A stretch of DNA of 64,000 nucleotides from Aureimonas ureilytica (GCF_001475935.1 NZ_LDQA01000001.1:124001-188000), one strand, 5' to 3'. Counted from the first letter of the stretch, positions 11,976-21,675 are shown. Notes: generated from the sequence alone by a model not told the origin. Numbers and translations are program-made.

Positions 11976-14759
11976 GTGTCCTTGTCCGATAGCATGCAAG
12001 AGCAGCCGCCAGAGCGGCCGAACGGCATCGAGCCTGTTTCCATCGTCGAGGAAATGCAGCGATCTTATCTCGATTACGCCATGAGCGTGATCGTGAGCCG
12101 CGCGCTCCCGGACGTTCGAGATGGGTTGAAACCTGTCCACCGCCGCGTTCTCTTTGCGATGCACGAGATGGGGCTTGTTCACAACAAGTCTTATCGCAAG
12201 TCCGCCGGCGTCGTCGGCGAGGTGATGGGTAAGTTCCACCCGCATGGCGATGCGTCGATCTACGACGCATTGGTGCGGATGGCGCAGGACTTCTCTCTGC
12301 GCGCGCCCTTGATCGACGGGCAGGGCAATTTTGGCTCGATCGACGGCGATCCGCCCGCGGCGATGCGCTATACGGAATGCCGCCTGGAGCGCGTTTCGGA
12401 CGCGATACTGGAAGATATCGACAAGGAAACCGTCGATTTCCAGGAAAACTACGATGGCCGCGAGATGGAGCCGGTCGTGCTTCCGGCTCGTGTTCCCAAT
12501 CTTCTGCTGAACGGTTCGGGCGGCATCGCGGTCGGCATGGCCACCAACATTCCGCCGCACAATCTGGGCGAACTGATCGACGGCTGCGTGGCGCTGATCG
12601 AGAACCCGGCGCTTCAACTCCACGAGTTGATGGAATTCATTCCCGGCCCCGATTTCCCGACCGGGGCGCTCGTGATCGGGCGGGCGGGCATTCTCTCGGC
12701 CTACTCAACCGGTCGCGGTTCGATCCTGATGCGCGGCAAGGTGCATGTGGAGCCGATGCGCGGCGACCGCGAGTCCATCGTCATCACCGAGATCCCGTAT
12801 CAGGTGAACAAGGCGACGATGATCGAGAAGATGGCCGATCTGGTTCGCGACAAGCGAATCGAGGGCGTTTCGGACATCCGCGACGAAAGCGACCGAGAGG
12901 GCTATCGGGTCGTTGTGGAACTGAAGCGGGACGCGTCCTCGGATGTCGTTCTGAATCAGCTCTATCGCTTTACGCCGCTTCAGACCACGTTCGGCGCCAA
13001 TATGGTGGCCTTGAACGGCGGTAAGCCGGAGCAGCTCAACCTTCTGGATATGCTGTCGGCCTTCGTCGCGTTCCGCGAAGAGGTTATCCAGCGGCGCACG
13101 AAATACCTCCTGCGCAAGGCGCGCGAGCGCGCGCATGTCTTGGTCGGCTTGGCGATTGCGGTCGCCAATATCGATGAAATCATCAAGCTGATTCGCCATG
13201 CACCCGACCCTGCGACGGCGCGTGAGCAGTTGATGACCCGCGAGTGGGAGGCGAAGGACGTCGCGCCGCTCATTCGCCTGATCGATGATCCGCGCCACCG
13301 TATCAGCGACGCCGGCACCTATCGCCTGTCGGAAACGCAGGCCCGGGCCATTCTCGATCTTCGCCTGCAGCGCCTGACCGCGCTCGGCCGGGACGAGATC
13401 GCGGACGAGCTGAATCAGATCGGCAGCGAAATCCGTGAATATCTCGAAATTCTGTCGTCCCGTGTTCGAGTGCGCGAGATCATCAAGGAAGAACTCGCGG
13501 CGGTTCGCGCCGAGTTCGCGACGCCTCGGCGCACCGAATTGCTGGAGGGGGCGGGCGACCTCGAAGATGAGGACCTGATTCCGCGCGAGGATATGGTGGT
13601 CACCGTCAGTCATGGTGGCTACATCAAGCGTGTTCCGCTCGTGACGTATCGCGCGCAAAGGCGGGGCGGAAAAGGACGCTCGGGTATGGCGCTGAAGGGT
13701 GACGAAGACTCGGTGACCCGAATCTTCGTAGCCAACACGCACACGCCAGTTCTGTTTTTCTCGTCGCGTGGCATCGTCTACAAAGAGAAAGTCTGGCGGT
13801 TGCCTCTGGCCACGCCGCAGTCCCGCGGCAAGGCTCTCGTCAACATGCTTCCGCTCGAGAAGGGCGAACGCATCACGTCGATTCTGCCCCTGCCCAATGA
13901 CGAGCACACGGCGGCGGAACTGAACGTCATGTTCGCGACGACGAAGGGAACAGTTCGGCGAAACAAGCTCGCCGACTTCCTCCAAGTCAACCGCAACGGC
14001 AAGATCGCGATGAAGCTGGAAGAGGCGGAGGATGAAATCCTCGCTGTCGCGACCTGCTCCGAGAGTGATGACGTTCTTCTGACGGCCGCCAGCGGTCAGT
14101 GTATTCGCTTTTCGGTGCCGGAAGTGCGTGTGTTCGCGGGTCGAAACTCGATCGGCGTGCGGGGCATGAATCTGGCTGAGGGCGATCGTCTGATCTCCAT
14201 GGCCATTTTGCGCCATGTCGACGCGACCGCGGCGGAACGGGCAGCCTATTTGCGCATGCGCCGCGCCGTGGAAGGCGAGATCGTTTCCAGCGACGGCGTG
14301 GTGGACGAGGAGGCAGTCGAGGAGGTGTCCCTGTCGTCCGAAAGGTACGCTTTCCTCAGTGCATCCGAGGAATTCGTGTTGACGCTCAGCGAATTCGGCT
14401 TCGGCAAGCGCTCGTCATCCTATGAGTTCAGAACGAGCGGTCGTGGAGGTAAAGGGATTCGCGCAACGGACGTTTCGCGTCTCAGCGACATCGGCCATCT
14501 CGTCGCAGCCTTCCCGGTCGAAACAGGAGATCAGATCTTGCTGATTTCGGATCGCGGTCAAATGATCCGTGTTCCCGTCGAGGGGATTCGTGTGGCTGGT
14601 CGCGCCACCAAAGGCGTGACCATCTTCAATACGGCTGAGAACGAGCGTGTTGTCTCGGTCGAGCGTATTCCGGATCAAGGCGGGGACGAGGACATCACCT
14701 CACCCGAAGTCGACGAAGGCGCGGCCGATACCACCGATCCAGAGGAAGGCGGCGCGTAA
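11976..14759 (+). CDS. gyrA: DNA gyrase subunit A
   Basis: GyrA is the DNA cleavage and wrapping subunit of gyrase, which introduces negative supercoils. The 927-residue product has the active-site tyrosine in RYTECR (Tyr132) and the GyrA box QRRGGKG near residue 563, which separates GyrA from ParC. A charged insertion near residues 755-800 is typical of alphaproteobacterial GyrA. In the quinolone region the sequence reads [10 protein letters not shown], so alanine 93 replaces the serine at E. coli position 83, while the aspartate equivalent to position 87 is kept. The start is a GTG at 11976; an in-frame ATG at 11994 is an alternative and neither has a strong ribosome site. Confidence 0.95.
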   Translation: MSLSDSMQEQPPERPNGIEPVSIVEEMQRSYLDYAMSVIVSRALPDVRDGLKPVHRRVLFAMHEMGLVHNKSYRKSAGVVGEVMGKFHPHGDASIYDALVRMAQDFSLRAPLIDGQGNFGSIDGDPPAAMRYTECRLERVSDAILEDIDKETVDFQENYDGREMEPVVLPARVPNLLLNGSGGIAVGMATNIPPHNLGELIDGCVALIENPALQLHELMEFIPGPDFPTGALVIGRAGILSAYSTGRGSILMRGKVHVEPMRGDRESIVITEIPYQVNKATMIEKMADLVRDKRIEGVSDIRDESDREGYRVVVELKRDASSDVVLNQLYRFTPLQTTFGANMVALNGGKPEQLNLLDMLSAFVAFREEVIQRRTKYLLRKARERAHVLVGLAIAVANIDEIIKLIRHAPDPATAREQLMTREWEAKDVAPLIRLIDDPRHRISDAGTYRLSETQARAILDLRLQRLTALGRDEIADELNQIGSEIREYLEILSSRVRVREIIKEELAAVRAEFATPRRTELLEGAGDLEDEDLIPREDMVVTVSHGGYIKRVPLVTYRAQRRGGKGRSGMALKGDEDSVTRIFVANTHTPVLFFSSRGIVYKEKVWRLPLATPQSRGKALVNMLPLEKGERITSILPLPNDEHTAAELNVMFATTKGTVRRNKLADFLQVNRNGKIAMKLEEAEDEILAVATCSESDDVLLTAASGQCIRFSVPEVRVFAGRNSIGVRGMNLAEGDRLISMAILRHVDATAAERAAYLRMRRAVEGEIVSSDGVVDEEAVEEVSLSSERYAFLSASEEFVLTLSEFGFGKRSSSYEFRTSGRGGKGIRATDVSRLSDIGHLVAAFPVETGDQILLISDRGQMIRVPVEGIRVAGRATKGVTIFNTAENERVVSVERIPDQGGDEDITSPEVDEGAADTTDPEEGGA

Positions 14760-14785
14760 GCGCCGTTTTCTTTCCTACCGCGAGA

Positions 14786-14914
14786 TCAACGCAGAATGCG
14801 ACGCGACCGCGCGGCCACTTTTACCCGCGACTTGTCGGCCTCGTTATGAACAGCCACTGCTGTTGCGGTGACCAGGGAAGCAATCATCGCGAAAGAGAGT
14901 GCGAGAACCAGCAT
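14786..14914 (-). CDS. Small predicted membrane protein, 42 residues
   Basis: A short frame on the minus strand encodes MLVLALSFAMIASLVTATAV, then a polar, strongly basic tail ending RSRRILR. Residues 2-22 make one credible transmembrane helix or uncleaved signal anchor. GGAG lies eight bases before the ATG. About 27 bases further upstream is GGAAC-N17-CGTT, the form of an EcfG-type general-stress promoter, placing a transcript start some 20 bases before the start codon. Ribosome site, promoter and hydrophobic N-terminus agree, which is why I call it despite its size. Function is unknown; a stress-induced membrane peptide is an inference. It lies downstream of and opposite to gyrA. Confidence 0.5.
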   Translation of the reverse strand: MLVLALSFAMIASLVTATAVAVHNEADKSRVKVAARSRRILR

Positions 14915-14940
14915 CTTCAAATCTCCGAATTCACTGCAGG

Positions 14941-14966
14941 AACGTAAGGATTTGTTTATTCGTTCC
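14941..14966 (-). promoter_or_regulatory. EcfG-type (general stress response) promoter, nearly symmetric
   Basis: On the minus strand GGAAC (14966-14962) and CGTT (14944-14941) are separated by 17 bases, matching the GGAAC-N16/17-CGTT promoters of the alphaproteobacterial general stress sigma factor. Because the outer bases are palindromic (GGAACG and CGTTCC), the plus strand also reads GGAAC-N17-CGTT, which could feed transcription toward coaD. The sequence between here and coaD (14967-15117) shows only the coaD ribosome site. Confidence 0.55.
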
Positions 14967-15117
14967 CAAGGGGTGGTGAGCTTTTATGTCTCACTGTTCC
15001 CCTTCAAGAGCGGTGCTGTCCTCATCCTGTGGTCGCAATGGTTGGGGAAGTGCGAAACGAGATTGCCGATCGGGAATTCGCCGCAGGGAGTTTGATGAAA
15101 TGGTTAGCGGAGGGCGA

Positions 15118-15612
15118 ATGCGCCGGATTGCTTTGTTCGCGGGATCGTTCGATCCGTTGACCAACGGTCATCTGGATGTGCTGACACAGGCGTCACGCCT
15201 GTTCGATCGGATCGTCGTCTCGATCGGAATTCATCCGGGAAAGGCGCCTTTGTTTTCGGCCGACGAGCGGGCGGCGCTGGTTCGCCGAGCCTTAGAAGCC
15301 GAGCGTCTGGATGCAGAGATCGTCGTCAGCTTTTTTCAGGGTCTGACGGTGGACGAGGCACATCGCCATGGTGCCACCGCGCTCCTTCGGGGCATTCGCG
15401 ATGGCGGTGACCTCGACTACGAGATGCAGCTTGCCGGAATGAACGCCCGACTTGCGCCGGATGTCGGCACCCTCTTCCTGCCCGCATCGATCGAAACGCG
15501 GCCCATAACGGCCACATTGGTTCGTCAGATCGCAAGTCTTGGAGGCGATGTTTCGGCTTTCGTTCCGCCTGTCGTCGCCGAGGCTTTACGTGAGAAATTC
15601 GTTCGGCACTGA
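15118..15612 (+). CDS. coaD: Pantetheine-phosphate adenylyltransferase
   Basis: CoaD transfers AMP from ATP to 4'-phosphopantetheine, the penultimate step of coenzyme A synthesis. From the ATG at 15118 (with GGAGGG just upstream) the product is 164 residues, the family length, and opens [20 protein letters not shown] with the nucleotidyltransferase motif [25 protein letters not shown] near residue 90 and [21 protein letters not shown] near 130 (SSTxVR-like, here TATLVR) complete the signature. A longer frame to 14986 is open but lacks a ribosome site. It is followed 19 bases later by a cyclophilin gene. Confidence 0.95.
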   Translation: MRRIALFAGSFDPLTNGHLDVLTQASRLFDRIVVSIGIHPGKAPLFSADERAALVRRALEAERLDAEIVVSFFQGLTVDEAHRHGATALLRGIRDGGDLDYEMQLAGMNARLAPDVGTLFLPASIETRPITATLVRQIASLGGDVSAFVPPVVAEALREKFVRH

Positions 15613-15631
15613 TGCCGACATGGAGTTTGGT

Positions 15632-16174
15632 ATGAAGTTGTTTGCCTCGATCGGTCTGGCCGCGATGATGTTGGCCTCGTCGGCCCTGCCCAGTCTCGCG
15701 CAGGGCGCCGAGACGATGGTCATCACCACGGACAAGGGTGAAATCGACATCAAGCTCCGCCCCGATCTGGCTCCCAAGCATGTCGAGCAGATCAAGACCT
15801 TGGCCAACCAGGGCTTCTATAATGGCGTGGTCTTCCACCGTGTGATCGACGGCTTCATGGCCCAGACCGGCGACCCGACGGGCACCGGCATGGGCGGCTC
15901 CAAGCTTCCGGATTTGAAGGCGGAGTTCTCGAAGGAGCCCTTCAAGCGCGGTACGGTCGGGATGGCGCGGGCTCAGAACCCGAATAGCGCGAACTCGCAA
16001 TTCTTCATCATGCTGGGCGACGGCGACTTCTTGAACGGCCAATACACCGTTGTCGGCGAGGTGACGAAGGGCATGGACGTCGTCGACAAGATCAAGAAGG
16101 GCGACGAGGCTCGCAACGGCCAGGTCTCGAACCCGGACAAGATGGAAACCGTGAAGGTCGTCGCGGCTCAGTGA
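15632..16174 (+). CDS. ppiA: Periplasmic peptidyl-prolyl cis-trans isomerase, cyclophilin type
   Basis: Cyclophilins speed proline isomerisation during protein folding. The start at 15632 is chosen because GGAG lies six bases upstream and the product then begins with a signal peptide (MKLFASIGLAAMMLAS, ending SLAQG). The mature part holds FHRVIDGFMAQTGDPTGTG near residue 70 and NPNSANSQFFIMLGDG near 115, the cyclophilin active-site segments; length is 180 residues. The next gene is a second cyclophilin without a signal peptide, so this pair supplies one isomerase to the periplasm and one to the cytoplasm. Confidence 0.92.
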   Translation: MKLFASIGLAAMMLASSALPSLAQGAETMVITTDKGEIDIKLRPDLAPKHVEQIKTLANQGFYNGVVFHRVIDGFMAQTGDPTGTGMGGSKLPDLKAEFSKEPFKRGTVGMARAQNPNSANSQFFIMLGDGDFLNGQYTVVGEVTKGMDVVDKIKKGDEARNGQVSNPDKMETVKVVAAQ

Positions 16175-16226
16175 TCGTTCCGTCCCCTTGCCAGCGCGCA
16201 GGGGATCGGCCAAGGAAGCGTATTGA

Positions 16227-16251
16227 AATGGCCTGGCAGGTCCAGGCCATT
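16227..16251. terminator. Hairpin between the two cyclophilin genes
   Basis: AATGGCCTGG (16227-16236) and CCAGGCCATT (16242-16251) form a perfect 10-bp stem with a five-base loop, ending 23 bases before the second cyclophilin start. The plus-strand flank TCTTCGTTTG is only weakly T-rich. It may be a partial terminator or an attenuator between ppiA and the ppiB-queA-tgt run. Confidence 0.45.
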
Positions 16252-16274
16252 CTTCGTTTGACCAGGAGGAAGGC

Positions 16275-16745
16275 ATGACCTTCGAAAACCCGGAAGACAC
16301 CCTCGTCCTCGAAACAACGAAAGGCCGCGTCGTGATCAAGCTCCGGCCTGATCTGGCGCCAGGGCACGTCGCACGCGTGAAGGAACTCGCGCGCGAGAAG
16401 TTTTACGACGGTGTGGTCTTCCACCGCGTGATCGACGGATTCATGGCTCAGACGGGCGATCCCACGGGCACCGGCACGGGCGGCTCGTCCAAGCCGGACC
16501 TCAAGGCGGAATTCTCGGCCGAGCCGCACAAGCGCGGAACGGTTTCGGCTGCGCGTACGGCCAACCCGAACTCGGCCAACTCGCAGTTCTTCATCTGCTT
16601 CGAGCGCGCGCCTTGGCTGGATCGTCAGTATTCGGTCTGGGGTGAAGTGATCGAGGGCATGGAAACGGTCGACCAGATCAAGCGTGGCGAGCCGGTTCGT
16701 GATCCCGATTCGATCACGACCATGCGCGTTGCGGCCGACCTGTAA
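16275..16745 (+). CDS. ppiB: Cytoplasmic peptidyl-prolyl cis-trans isomerase, cyclophilin type
   Basis: This 156-residue cyclophilin has no signal peptide and so should act in the cytoplasm. It contains FHRVIDGFMAQTGDPTGTG near residue 55 and NPNSANSQFFICFE near 100, almost the same words as in the upstream gene, so the two probably arose by tandem duplication followed by gain or loss of the export signal. GGAGG lies just before the ATG (AGGAGGAAGGC). It is followed by queA with a 12-base gap. Confidence 0.93.
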   Translation: MTFENPEDTLVLETTKGRVVIKLRPDLAPGHVARVKELAREKFYDGVVFHRVIDGFMAQTGDPTGTGTGGSSKPDLKAEFSAEPHKRGTVSAARTANPNSANSQFFICFERAPWLDRQYSVWGEVIEGMETVDQIKRGEPVRDPDSITTMRVAADL

Positions 16746-16757
16746 GGTTCGGTTCGA

Positions 16758-17840
16758 ATGCGGGTCGATCTATTCGATTTCGACCTCCCGGAAGAGCGGA
16801 TCGCCCTGCGACCCGCTCTTCCGCGCGAATCGGCGCGCCTCCTCCTTGTTCCCGAACAGGGTCCGCTGAGCGATAAGCGGGTCGGTGATCTGCCCGGTCT
16901 GCTTCGGGCAGGCGACGTTCTGGTGTTCAACGACACCAAGGTCATTCCCGCCCGCCTCAACGGCCTTCGTCGCCGGGACGGACTGCCCGAGGGACAGGGT
17001 GTCGCCGAGATCGAGGCCACCCTTCATCTTCGTCTCGATGGCGGGCGCTGGAAGGCATTCGTGCGTCCTGCCAAGCGCGTGGCCGTGAGGGATGTCATCC
17101 GCTTTCAGGGCGTTGGGCAGGTGATCCTGTCGGGAATGGTCGAAGAGCGAGGCGAGGGCGGCGAAGTTACCCTTGCGTTCGATCGATCGGGTCCAGATCT
17201 CGATGCGGCCATCGCCGAGATCGGTCACCTTCCGCTGCCGCCCTATATCGCATCCAAGCGGGGCGAGGACGAGCAGGACCGTACGGACTATCAAACCATC
17301 TATGCTCGCCATGATGGGGCGGTGGCTGCGCCGACAGCCGGCTTGCATTTCACGCCTCAACTTATGGAAGCGCTACGGGCGGCAGGCGTTGAGTTCGAGT
17401 ATGTGACGCTTCATGTCGGGGCAGGGACGTTTCTCCCGGTGAAGGCCGATGATACGTCGGCGCATCGGATGCACCATGAATTCGGTTCGATCGACATCGC
17501 CACCGCCGAACGGCTGGCCCGTGCCAAAGCGGAAGGTCGACGGGTTGTGGCTGTCGGTACGACTTCCCTTCGCGTTCTGGAGAGCGCGGCCCAAGGCGGC
17601 GTCATCGCGCCCTTCCACGCGACGACAGATATCTTCATTACGCCAGGCTATGCGTTTCGCGCCGTTGATGCGCTTCTGACGAATTTCCACCTCCCGCGAT
17701 CGACGCTTTTCATGCTCGTGTCCGCTTTCAGTGGTTTGGATCGCATGCGCGATGCCTACCGCCACGCGATCGAGACGGGCTACCGCTTCTATTCCTATGG
17801 GGACGCCTGCCTTCTGGAGCGTTCCGAGGCCACCTCATGA
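16758..17840 (+). CDS. queA: S-adenosylmethionine:tRNA ribosyltransferase-isomerase
   Basis: QueA transfers and rearranges the ribose of S-adenosylmethionine onto 7-aminomethyl-7-deazaguanine in tRNA, giving epoxyqueuosine. The 360-residue product starts [20 protein letters not shown] and contains [12 protein letters not shown] near residue 58, the region [13 protein letters not shown] near 190, GAGTFLPVK near 222 and [19 protein letters not shown] near 315, all typical. Its last four bases (ATGA) overlap the start of tgt, so the two consecutive queuosine enzymes are translationally coupled. Confidence 0.96.
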   Translation: MRVDLFDFDLPEERIALRPALPRESARLLLVPEQGPLSDKRVGDLPGLLRAGDVLVFNDTKVIPARLNGLRRRDGLPEGQGVAEIEATLHLRLDGGRWKAFVRPAKRVAVRDVIRFQGVGQVILSGMVEERGEGGEVTLAFDRSGPDLDAAIAEIGHLPLPPYIASKRGEDEQDRTDYQTIYARHDGAVAAPTAGLHFTPQLMEALRAAGVEFEYVTLHVGAGTFLPVKADDTSAHRMHHEFGSIDIATAERLARAKAEGRRVVAVGTTSLRVLESAAQGGVIAPFHATTDIFITPGYAFRAVDALLTNFHLPRSTLFMLVSAFSGLDRMRDAYRHAIETGYRFYSYGDACLLERSEATS

Positions 17841-18976
17841 CCGTCACTGAATTTGGTTTCCGTCTTCTCGCCAAGGACGGCAAGGCGCGTCGCGGCGAGA
17901 TCAGCATGCCGCGTGGCACGATTCGGACGCCGGCCTTCATGCCCGTCGGCACCGCTGCGACCGTAAAGGCGATGTATCTCGATCAGGTCCGGGAACTCGG
18001 CTCGGACATCATCCTCGGCAATACCTATCATCTCATGCTGAGACCGGGTGCGGAGCGCGTGGCTCGGCTGGGTGGCCTGCATGAATTCGCGCGCTGGCCC
18101 TATCCGATCCTGACCGACTCCGGCGGCTTCCAGATCATGTCGCTGGCTAGCCTTCGAAAGATGAGTGAGCAAGGCGTGACCTTCCGCTCGCATGTGGACG
18201 GTTCGGTCCACGAGCTTAGCCCCGAGCGGTCGATCGAGATCCAGGGGCTTCTCGACGCCGACATTCAGATGCAGCTTGACGAGTGCATCCGTCTACCCGC
18301 CGATCGCAACGAGATCGAGCGTGCGATGGAGCTCTCGCTGCGCTGGGCGGAGCGTTCGGCCATCGCCTTCGGCACTCAACCCGGCAAGGCCATGTTCGGC
18401 ATCGTGCAGGGCGGTGACCAGCCCGATCTTCGAATCCGCTCGGCCGAACGGCTTACGGCCATGAACCTCAAAGGCTACGCGGTTGGTGGGCTGGCGGTCG
18501 GCGAGCCGCAGTCGGTGATGTTGGAGACGCTGGACGAGACGCTTCCTTCCTTGCCTGTGGAGAAGCCTCGTTATCTCATGGGCGTGGGCACGCCCGACGA
18601 TATTCTCCAATCGGTCGCCCGTGGCATCGACATGTTCGACTGCGTCATGCCGACGCGGGCCGGGCGGCATGGTCTGGCTTTCACGAAGGACGGGCGTGTC
18701 AATCTCAAGAACGCGCGTCATGCCGAAGACCCAAAGCCGTTGGACGAAACATCGGATTGCCCGGCCACGCGAGACTATTCGCGAGCCTATCTGCACCACC
18801 TCGTGCGAGCTGACGAAGCTCTGGCGGGTATGCTCCTGACTTGGAACAATCTTGCCTATTATCAGCGTCTTATGGCCGAGATGCGTGAGGCGATCGAACT
18901 GGGCCGCTTCCAGGATTTCGCTGCGGAAACCACGGCAAGATGGTCTCGCGGCGAAGCCGCCCGGAAAGCGGCCTGA
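17837..18976 (+). CDS. tgt: tRNA-guanine transglycosylase
   Basis: Tgt exchanges guanine-34 for preQ1 in tRNAs with GUN anticodons. The 379-residue product has the active-site segment DSGGFQ near residue 93, the base-recognition segment GIVQGG near 190, VGGLAVGEP near 218 and [12 protein letters not shown] near 269, where the aspartate is the nucleophile region. The expected zinc ligands are not all obvious: the usual C-terminal cysteine cluster appears reduced to [15 protein letters not shown] near 310, a variant seen in some alphaproteobacteria. It overlaps queA by four bases and ends the operon. Confidence 0.95.
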   Translation: MTVTEFGFRLLAKDGKARRGEISMPRGTIRTPAFMPVGTAATVKAMYLDQVRELGSDIILGNTYHLMLRPGAERVARLGGLHEFARWPYPILTDSGGFQIMSLASLRKMSEQGVTFRSHVDGSVHELSPERSIEIQGLLDADIQMQLDECIRLPADRNEIERAMELSLRWAERSAIAFGTQPGKAMFGIVQGGDQPDLRIRSAERLTAMNLKGYAVGGLAVGEPQSVMLETLDETLPSLPVEKPRYLMGVGTPDDILQSVARGIDMFDCVMPTRAGRHGLAFTKDGRVNLKNARHAEDPKPLDETSDCPATRDYSRAYLHHLVRADEALAGMLLTWNNLAYYQRLMAEMREAIELGRFQDFAAETTARWSRGEAARKAA

Positions 18977-19154
18977 TCTCTCAGCGATCGAAAATCCGGT
19001 TTCGCGTCAGCTCCGCGCTTCACAAAGAGTGGGGATAAGTGGCCCATGCCTGGGGAAAGACGCTACGATTCGCGCCTGGGTATTTTCGACAACTTGATCC
19101 TGCTCTTAAATTCTTCGTAAGTTTTTAGCGCGAGGGAATGAAGGACGACACTGG

Positions 19155-20399
19155 ATGCGGCGCGGCGCATCCTTTCGGGGGACACGATATCTGATGGTCA
19201 AAGCCGAAGCCACGTCACGCGGCCGACAGGTCTTGTTCGTATCGACGCTTTGCATTTTCGGCCTCGGCCTGTCCGGCTGCCAGTCGACGTCCTCTTCGAC
19301 GCATTCCACGCAGGAGGAACTGGCGCCCGAGGACGACGCGCCGATCTTCAGTTCGAGCATCTTCGGCGTGAAAGCGAGCCCGCGCGTCACCCGGTCGAAA
19401 ACCGTTCGCAAGGGTGGTGGGCGCGACCAGACGGGCAAGCCCTACATGGTGAAGGGCAAGTGGTACTACCCGAAGGAAGAGCCGGGCTATTCGAAGTCGG
19501 GAACGGCGTCTTGGTACGGCGCCAACTTCCATGGCCGTCTGACGGCCAATGGCGAAGTCTACGACATGTATCATTTGTCGGCGGCTCATCCGACCTTCCC
19601 GCTGCCGTCCTATGCCCGCGTCACGAACCGAAAGACGGGGGCGTCCGTCATGGTCCGCGTCAACGATCGCGGTCCTTATGTCCATGATCGCGTAATGGAC
19701 GTGTCGTCGCGTGCCGCTCAACTGCTCGGCTTCCAGCATGATGGCGTTGCTGATGTGAAGGTCGAATATGTCGGGCGGGCGCCGCTCGAAGGTGACGATA
19801 CGCCCTATCTCATGGCGTCCTACCATCCTGGAACCGTCAAGCCCGAGGACGCAGGTCTTTCGTCGGGCGTGATGGTCGCGTCGAAAACCGAAAGCTCGAT
19901 CTGGCCGTCCTTCCTGACCGCGGCTTTCAGCCCTCAAAAAACCGAAGCGCCCCTTGTCGCGTCGACACGCAGCTTGGCGCGCCCTGCCGTCCGCGTCACG
20001 CCTAAGGCTGGCGCGCGGGTTTCGACCCCTAAGCCGTCTTCGATCGAGGATCTGATCGATACATACGATTCGAGCACGCCGCCGAGTGTTACACTGCCCA
20101 AGATCGCCTTGTCCTACGCCGCCGGCGCCGCTACGGGCTCACGGGCATTGGACGCGATTTCGCATATGACGTCGAAGGTCTCGGCTGCTAACCGTATCGA
20201 AATCGGCCGCGTCGATGATATCTCGCAGCTCTTGACGCTCGAGAATGCGGCAGCAGGATATGGCGAGATTGTCGAACAGAAAAGCGCCGAAGGATCGTCC
20301 TTCACGATGGTCATGGCCGAAGGGCAGAATGTCGAGATCGGTCTTCGCCGCCTGTGGAGCGCCGGCTTCGAGGATGCCTTCGCTCTGCGAGACGAGTGA
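19155..20399 (+). CDS. rlpA: RlpA-like septal ring lytic transglycosylase, lipoprotein
   Basis: RlpA proteins bind or cut denuded peptidoglycan at the division site. A signal sequence ends in the lipobox LSGC, predicting an outer-membrane lipoprotein. A double-psi beta-barrel follows at about residues 115-215, with SGTASWYGANFHGRLTANGE and VRVNDRGPYV. The C-terminal 150 residues are Ala/Ser/Thr-rich and I cannot see a clear SPOR domain, which many RlpA proteins have. The start at 19155 has AAGGA upstream; the ATG at 19194 would give a shorter, more usual lipoprotein signal and is a real alternative. A penicillin-binding-type gene follows. Confidence 0.85.
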   Translation: MRRGASFRGTRYLMVKAEATSRGRQVLFVSTLCIFGLGLSGCQSTSSSTHSTQEELAPEDDAPIFSSSIFGVKASPRVTRSKTVRKGGGRDQTGKPYMVKGKWYYPKEEPGYSKSGTASWYGANFHGRLTANGEVYDMYHLSAAHPTFPLPSYARVTNRKTGASVMVRVNDRGPYVHDRVMDVSSRAAQLLGFQHDGVADVKVEYVGRAPLEGDDTPYLMASYHPGTVKPEDAGLSSGVMVASKTESSIWPSFLTAAFSPQKTEAPLVASTRSLARPAVRVTPKAGARVSTPKPSSIEDLIDTYDSSTPPSVTLPKIALSYAAGAATGSRALDAISHMTSKVSAANRIEIGRVDDISQLLTLENAAAGYGEIVEQKSAEGSSFTMVMAEGQNVEIGLRRLWSAGFEDAFALRDE

Positions 20400-20442
20400 C
20401 ATCAGCCGATCGGATCGTAGCGACCGGGTATTGGTTCGGTAC

Positions 20443-21675
20443 ATGAGGCAACTCGTGGCCGTTCGCAGGCGGGTTTCGGCATTGAGCCTCTCTCACTCAT
20501 GCCTGCCGACTCGCTGGATGGGCATATCCCTCGCATTGAGCCTCTTCGGCGCGCCAGCTCAAGCGCAAACCCAGGACGCGCCGTTCTTTACGGATACGGT
20601 GGCACGTGGCGCGCTGATCATGGATGTGGAAACGGGCGGCATTCTTCTGGAGAAGAACGCCGATGAGCCGTTTGCGCCCGCGTCCCTTGTCAAGCTCATG
20701 ACAGCCGACGTAGCTTTGTCAGCGCTCGCGAGCGGTCGGATCAATCCCACTGACGCTTATCCTGTCAGCGATCATGCTTGGCGGACCGGAGGTGCGCCTT
20801 CACGCACGGCCACCATGTTTGCCGCCGTGCGATCGAGCGTGCCGGTCGACGCGCTTGTCAAAGGTCTTGTTATCCAAAGCGCGAACGATGCCGCCATCAT
20901 CCTGGCAGAGGGAATGGACGGCTCGGAAGCGGCCTTCGCTCAGCATATGAACCGTCGGGCCGCCGAATTGGGGCTTTCGAACTCGTACTTCGTCAATGCG
21001 ACAGGTCTGCCGCAGGAGGGGCAAAAGACGACGACCCGCGACATGGCGCTTTTAGCTCGAAACATTCAGATCAGCTATCCGGAGCCTTACAAGCTCTATG
21101 CGCAACCCGAATTCGAATGGAATCGCATCCTTCAGCGCAACCGAAATCCGCTCCTACGCCTCAATATGGGTGCGACCGGTCTGGCGACGGGGTTTGCCGA
21201 AGATGAGGGATATTCCATCGTCGCGGCGACGGAGAAGGACGGTCGCAAAACGATCGTCGTCTTGTCGGGTTTAGAAAGTGATGCGGCCCGCACCAAGGAG
21301 GCGGCACGTCTTTTCGAATGGACGGCGACGAATTTCGAGCGTCGGTCATTGTTTTCCGCCGGGCAGGTGTTGGGTCAGGCTCAGGTCTTCGGCGGAACGA
21401 CTGGGTATGTGAATGCCGTTCTGGAGAGCGGCGTAGATCTCTACGTGCCGAGAAAGCGCACCGATCTGGTGACGGCTCGAATCGTCTATGATGCCCCGCT
21501 CATGGCACCGCTTTCGAAAGGAACCAGGATCGGCAGCCTGAAGATTTCCATTCAGGGGCGGCAAGTTCTGGAGCGGGACGTGTTTGTGGGGGACGGTGTT
21601 GCAGAGGGCGCCTTCAGCGCGCGGGCTGCCAGCGCCGTCAGGGAACTGGCGTTCGGTTGGGTCCGCAGACTATGA
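20443..21675 (+). CDS. D-alanyl-D-alanine carboxypeptidase family protein with altered KTG motif
   Basis: The protein belongs to the serine D,D-carboxypeptidases (PBP5/DacF type) that trim peptidoglycan stem peptides. From the chosen ATG at 20443 it has an export signal ending APAQAQ. The first two catalytic motifs are intact: SLVK (Ser81, Lys84) and SAN (146-148). The third motif, normally KTG in a context like GADGLKTG, reads GATGLATG here, so lysine is replaced by alanine at residue 248 (codon 21184-21186). The enzyme may be inactive, weakly active or repurposed. Length is 410 residues. It overlaps tmk by four bases (ATGA). The start lacks a clear ribosome site. Confidence 0.85.
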   Translation: MRQLVAVRRRVSALSLSHSCLPTRWMGISLALSLFGAPAQAQTQDAPFFTDTVARGALIMDVETGGILLEKNADEPFAPASLVKLMTADVALSALASGRINPTDAYPVSDHAWRTGGAPSRTATMFAAVRSSVPVDALVKGLVIQSANDAAIILAEGMDGSEAAFAQHMNRRAAELGLSNSYFVNATGLPQEGQKTTTRDMALLARNIQISYPEPYKLYAQPEFEWNRILQRNRNPLLRLNMGATGLATGFAEDEGYSIVAATEKDGRKTIVVLSGLESDAARTKEAARLFEWTATNFERRSLFSAGQVLGQAQVFGGTTGYVNAVLESGVDLYVPRKRTDLVTARIVYDAPLMAPLSKGTRIGSLKISIQGRQVLERDVFVGDGVAEGAFSARAASAVRELAFGWVRRL

